Origin: Pseudomonadota bacterium
Lineage (GTDB): Bacteria > Myxococcota_A > UBA796 > GCA-2862545
Assembly (NCBI GenBank): GCA_023954855.1
Contig: JAGSGY010000059.1
Coordinates: forward strand, 1-34,353
Length of the DNA stretch: 34,353 nt
Reading direction: 5' to 3'
Shown here: positions 33,479-34,353 of the stretch, piece by piece
How the letters are laid out: every line of letters begins with the position of its first letter
How positions within the stretch are numbered: position 1 is the stretch's first letter
The notes under the pieces: generated by a model
Databases searched by the model: none
Seen by the model: the letters and a program-made list of their open reading frames with translations, nothing else
Told to the model about the DNA's origin: nothing
Program-made: the position numbers and the translations under genes

Positions 33479-34294
33479 CTACTCGATGATCGTCGCCTTG
33501 GTGACCGACGACATGTTCGGCCAGCCGGCGTTCAGGTAGGCGTTGCCCATGCTCTGGGTCAGGCCCTGGCTCGGACCCATGCCGCGCGGTGCGCCTTCGC
33601 CGTAGCAGTCGTAGAGCTTATCGACGACGCCCATGCCCTCAACCACGCGACCGAAGCCCGAGAAGCCCTGCGGGTCGAGCATCGAGTTGTCTTTGTGGTT
33701 GATGAAGACCTGGGTGCTGCGGCAGTTCGGCATGCCACACTTCGCGAAGGTGATGATGCCGCGCTGGTTGCCCTGCACGACGGGCTCGTCCTGGATGCGG
33801 TTCTCGGACCAGACCTTGTTGGCCTCGGGGTAGCCGCTGACACCGAACTGGACCATGAACCCAGCGATGTTGCGGAAGAAGCGCACGTCGTCGTAGTACC
33901 CCATCTGCACGAGGTTGTAGAAGTGGTCGGCGCCGATGGGAGCCCAGTCGCGGTGCACTTCGACGATGAACTCGCCTTCGGTGGTCTCGAACTTGACCTT
34001 ATACAGATCGGGGGCGGTGTCGGTCGGGGCCTTGCTCTTGTCCGAGAGGCCGGCGTGGGCGCCTTCGGGCAGGGCGGGGGCCTCGAGCGTGGCCGTGTCG
34101 ACGGGGGTCGGCTTGGTGGCATCGGCACAAGCGGCCGGGTCACGGGTCGACGCGGGAGCGGCCCATTCGGGGGCCTTCGGCTCGGGGGCGGGCTCGACGG
34201 CAGCGGGAGCGGCAGGCTCCTCGGTCTGGGTCGATTCGGTTCCACAGGCGGACAGTGCGAGTGCTGCAACGAGGGCAACGAGAGTGCGAGACAT
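33479..34294 (-). CDS. cyclophilin-type peptidyl-prolyl isomerase lipoprotein
   Basis: A 271-residue lipoprotein. GGAGG a few bases before the ATG at 34294, and the leader ending Leu-Ser-Ala-Cys, fix the start; an in-frame ATG at 34324 would add ten residues. After the lipobox comes a Pro/Ala/Glu-rich spacer (about residues 22-80), then a cyclophilin domain with Phe-Glu-Thr-Thr-Glu-Gly, Phe-Tyr-Asn-Leu-Val, Phe-Met-Val-Gln-Phe-Gly and Ser-Thr-Gln-Val-Phe-Ile-Asn-His. These enzymes speed proline isomerisation during folding of exported proteins. A Cys-Gly-Met-Pro-Asn-Cys segment inside the domain is unusual and could form a disulfide. Confidence 0.92.
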   Translation of the reverse strand: MSRTLVALVAALALSACGTESTQTEEPAAPAAVEPAPEPKAPEWAAPASTRDPAACADATKPTPVDTATLEAPALPEGAHAGLSDKSKAPTDTAPDLYKVKFETTEGEFIVEVHRDWAPIGADHFYNLVQMGYYDDVRFFRNIAGFMVQFGVSGYPEANKVWSENRIQDEPVVQGNQRGIITFAKCGMPNCRSTQVFINHKDNSMLDPQGFSGFGRVVEGMGVVDKLYDCYGEGAPRGMGPSQGLTQSMGNAYLNAGWPNMSSVTKATIIE

Positions 34295-34353
34295 GAACCC
34301 CTCCAAGGGTGAGGGGCGGTCCATAACTGCGCACCGGCGCGGTGTCAGGCGTG

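Noticed and set aside
34332-34344. short CACCG/CGGTG inverted repeat at the right edge
   Set aside because: Only five base pairs and cut off by the window end, so its context cannot be judged.
1-34353. CRISPR arrays, insertion sequences, tRNA or rRNA genes
   Set aside because: No spaced repeats, transposase-like proteins, terminal inverted repeats or RNA gene signatures were seen on either strand.

Overview
The window is high-GC bacterial chromosomal DNA, densely coding on both strands. The gene content suggests a myxobacterium-like (Myxococcota/deltaproteobacterial) genome: many lipoproteins, an MopM-type metal-binding lipoprotein with FG-GAP repeats, two Ser/Thr protein kinases, a CHASE2 adenylate cyclase, an FHA protein, a di-haem peroxidase and a TadG-like protein. 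No tRNA, rRNA, CRISPR array, insertion sequence or phage gene was seen. All assignments are from reading the sequence; no search was run.

Layout. 1-1213: left-edge fragment, then a lipoprotein metallophosphatase. 1214-4013 (minus strand): a HesB/IscA-like gene with an in-frame TGA, purC, and a TadG-like gene, followed by a 380-bp non-coding stretch. 4397-8448: a hotdog-fold gene divergent from a di-haem peroxidase, a small lipoprotein, and a phosphodiester glycosidase. 8580-12774 (plus strand): a tightly coupled trio of FG-GAP lipoprotein, membrane protein and Ser/Thr kinase. 12771-21370: an envelope cluster with a YfhO-type membrane protein, an LTA-synthase-like protein, and an overlapping trio of a small YLDPGTGS membrane protein, a methyltransferase and a sulfatase. 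21419-29181 (minus strand): a secreted transglutaminase-like protein, a CHASE2 cyclase and a large kinase-ATPase, packed head to tail and leading into the envelope trio. 29421-34353: universal stress protein, DUF427 protein, FHA protein, pectinacetylesterase-like lipoprotein, DUF1028 protein and cyclophilin lipoprotein.

The most notable observation is on the minus strand at 1504-1214. A conventional reading breaks this gene into two short pieces, but it reads as one 96-residue HesB/IscA-like protein if the TGA at 1411-1409 is decoded. The TGA sits at the conserved cysteine position of the family, and a hairpin with a G-containing loop lies 28 nt downstream, in the range expected of a bacterial SECIS element. 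It is therefore a candidate selenoprotein, with a U-H-G-C motif. The second theme is the envelope cluster. The LTA-synthase-like enzyme lacks the usual Thr nucleophile and metal-binding His, whereas the neighbouring sulfatase keeps both. The sulfatase is translationally coupled to a methyltransferase and the YLDPGTGS protein, which suggests an uncharacterised surface-polymer modification system, possibly under control of the cyclase and kinase genes upstream.
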